From Oscillospiraceae bacterium (GTDB lineage Bacteria > Bacillota_A > Clostridia > Oscillospirales > Oscillospiraceae): a DNA stretch of 15,917 nucleotides. The stretch covers positions 1 to 15,917 of the forward strand of contig CADBKB010000027.1 in the NCBI GenBank assembly GCA_902795095.1, given 5' to 3'. This document shows positions 15,716-15,917 of this stretch, one piece after another. Each line of letters starts with the position of its first letter. The first letter of the stretch is position 1. The notes beneath the pieces are model-generated. The model had not been told where the DNA came from. It did no database searches and saw nothing but the letters and a program-made list of their open reading frames with translations. The position numbers were made by a program, and so were the translations under genes.

Positions 15716-15783
15716 ACCGCAGGGCGGCCAGACCCCTGGCCGCCCTGCGGTCAGCGTGTCAAAAAAGTATTTTTGCCACGCTG
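15716..15783. repeat. Two back-to-back long hairpins
   Basis: Hairpin 1 has a perfect 15-bp stem: ACCGCAGGGCGGCCA (15716-15730) with TGGCCGCCCTGCGGT (15737-15751), loop GACCCC. Hairpin 2 follows immediately: CAGCGTG (15752-15758) with CACGCTG (15777-15783), a single T/C mismatch, then CAAAAA (15760-15765) with TTTTTG (15770-15775) around AGTA. It may end the rhomboid-DUF218 transcript, although no clean T tract follows hairpin 1. Confidence 0.7.
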
Positions 15784-15917
15784 CGTGCGTTGGGCGTGTT
15801 GCAAAATAGAAAGCGACGCGCCGAAACAGAAGGAAAGGCTGCAAAAAGAGAGCAGCAGGGGGAAGAGTGAAGGGGGGCAAGGCCCGCCCTTCGCGTTCAA
15901 TCAAAAAGATTTCCGGC
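15784..15917. other. Non-coding window end
   Basis: The plus strand is purine-rich, with no good start codon and ribosome-site pair, no RNA gene I recognise, and no strong hairpin. A minus-strand open frame covers it but reads straight through both long hairpins and has no family resemblance. Confidence 0.4.

Noticed and set aside
15518..15904. Minus-strand open frame at the window end
   Set aside because: It passes through both long hairpins and into the DUF218 gene end, with no family signature.

Overview
The window is a chromosomal replication-origin neighbourhood from a GC-rich Firmicute. The gene order dnaA, dnaN, S4-domain gene, recF, remB, gyrB, gyrA is the classic Bacillota origin layout, and remB is characteristic of that phylum. 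GC-rich codon use, gyrase sequence features and the dense short palindromic intergenic repeats suggest a gut-type clostridium close to Oscillospiraceae/Ruminococcaceae. That placement is an inference from sequence style, not from a search.

Layout. 2-946: the 3' part of a PfkB-family fructokinase with its own terminator. 947-1607: non-coding, carrying several palindromic repeats and then the dnaA promoter. 1608-5632: dnaA, an origin-like segment, dnaN, a small S4 RNA-binding protein and recF; the last two overlap by 4 bp. 5633-6250: remB flanked on both sides by inverted pairs of hairpin repeats. 6251-11674: gyrB, a 512-bp gap filled with a second repeat family, gyrA (TTG start), and rnhA overlapping the gyrA 3' end, closed by a strong terminator. 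11718-11870: more hairpin repeats, including a 52-bp tandem duplication. 11979-13000: a cysteine hydrolase of the isochorismatase/nicotinamidase family overlapping a YcxB-like membrane protein. 13093-13926: a Cof-type HAD phosphatase on the minus strand, the only clear leftward gene. 14286-15558: an intact rhomboid protease and a SanA/YdcF-like (DUF218) membrane-anchored protein. 15559-15917: non-coding, with two large back-to-back hairpins.

How the genes work together. DnaA opens the origin, DnaN is the polymerase clamp, RecF acts at stalled or gapped forks, gyrase sets supercoiling, and RNase HI removes RNA:DNA hybrids. The gyrA-rnhA overlap ties two R-loop-limiting activities together. The segment between dnaA and dnaN carries seven DnaA-box-like 9-mers, a row of six trinucleotides matching the DnaA-trio pattern, and an A/T run, so it is very probably oriC.

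I found no defence island, CRISPR array, phage or transposase gene. The most unusual content is the intergenic repeats. One family has a GTAG foot, a 9-bp stem and a 4-nt loop, with compensatory stem changes between copies, which is the architecture of REP elements. A second family shares an internal module with the first, and one repeat supplies the stop codon of the HAD gene.
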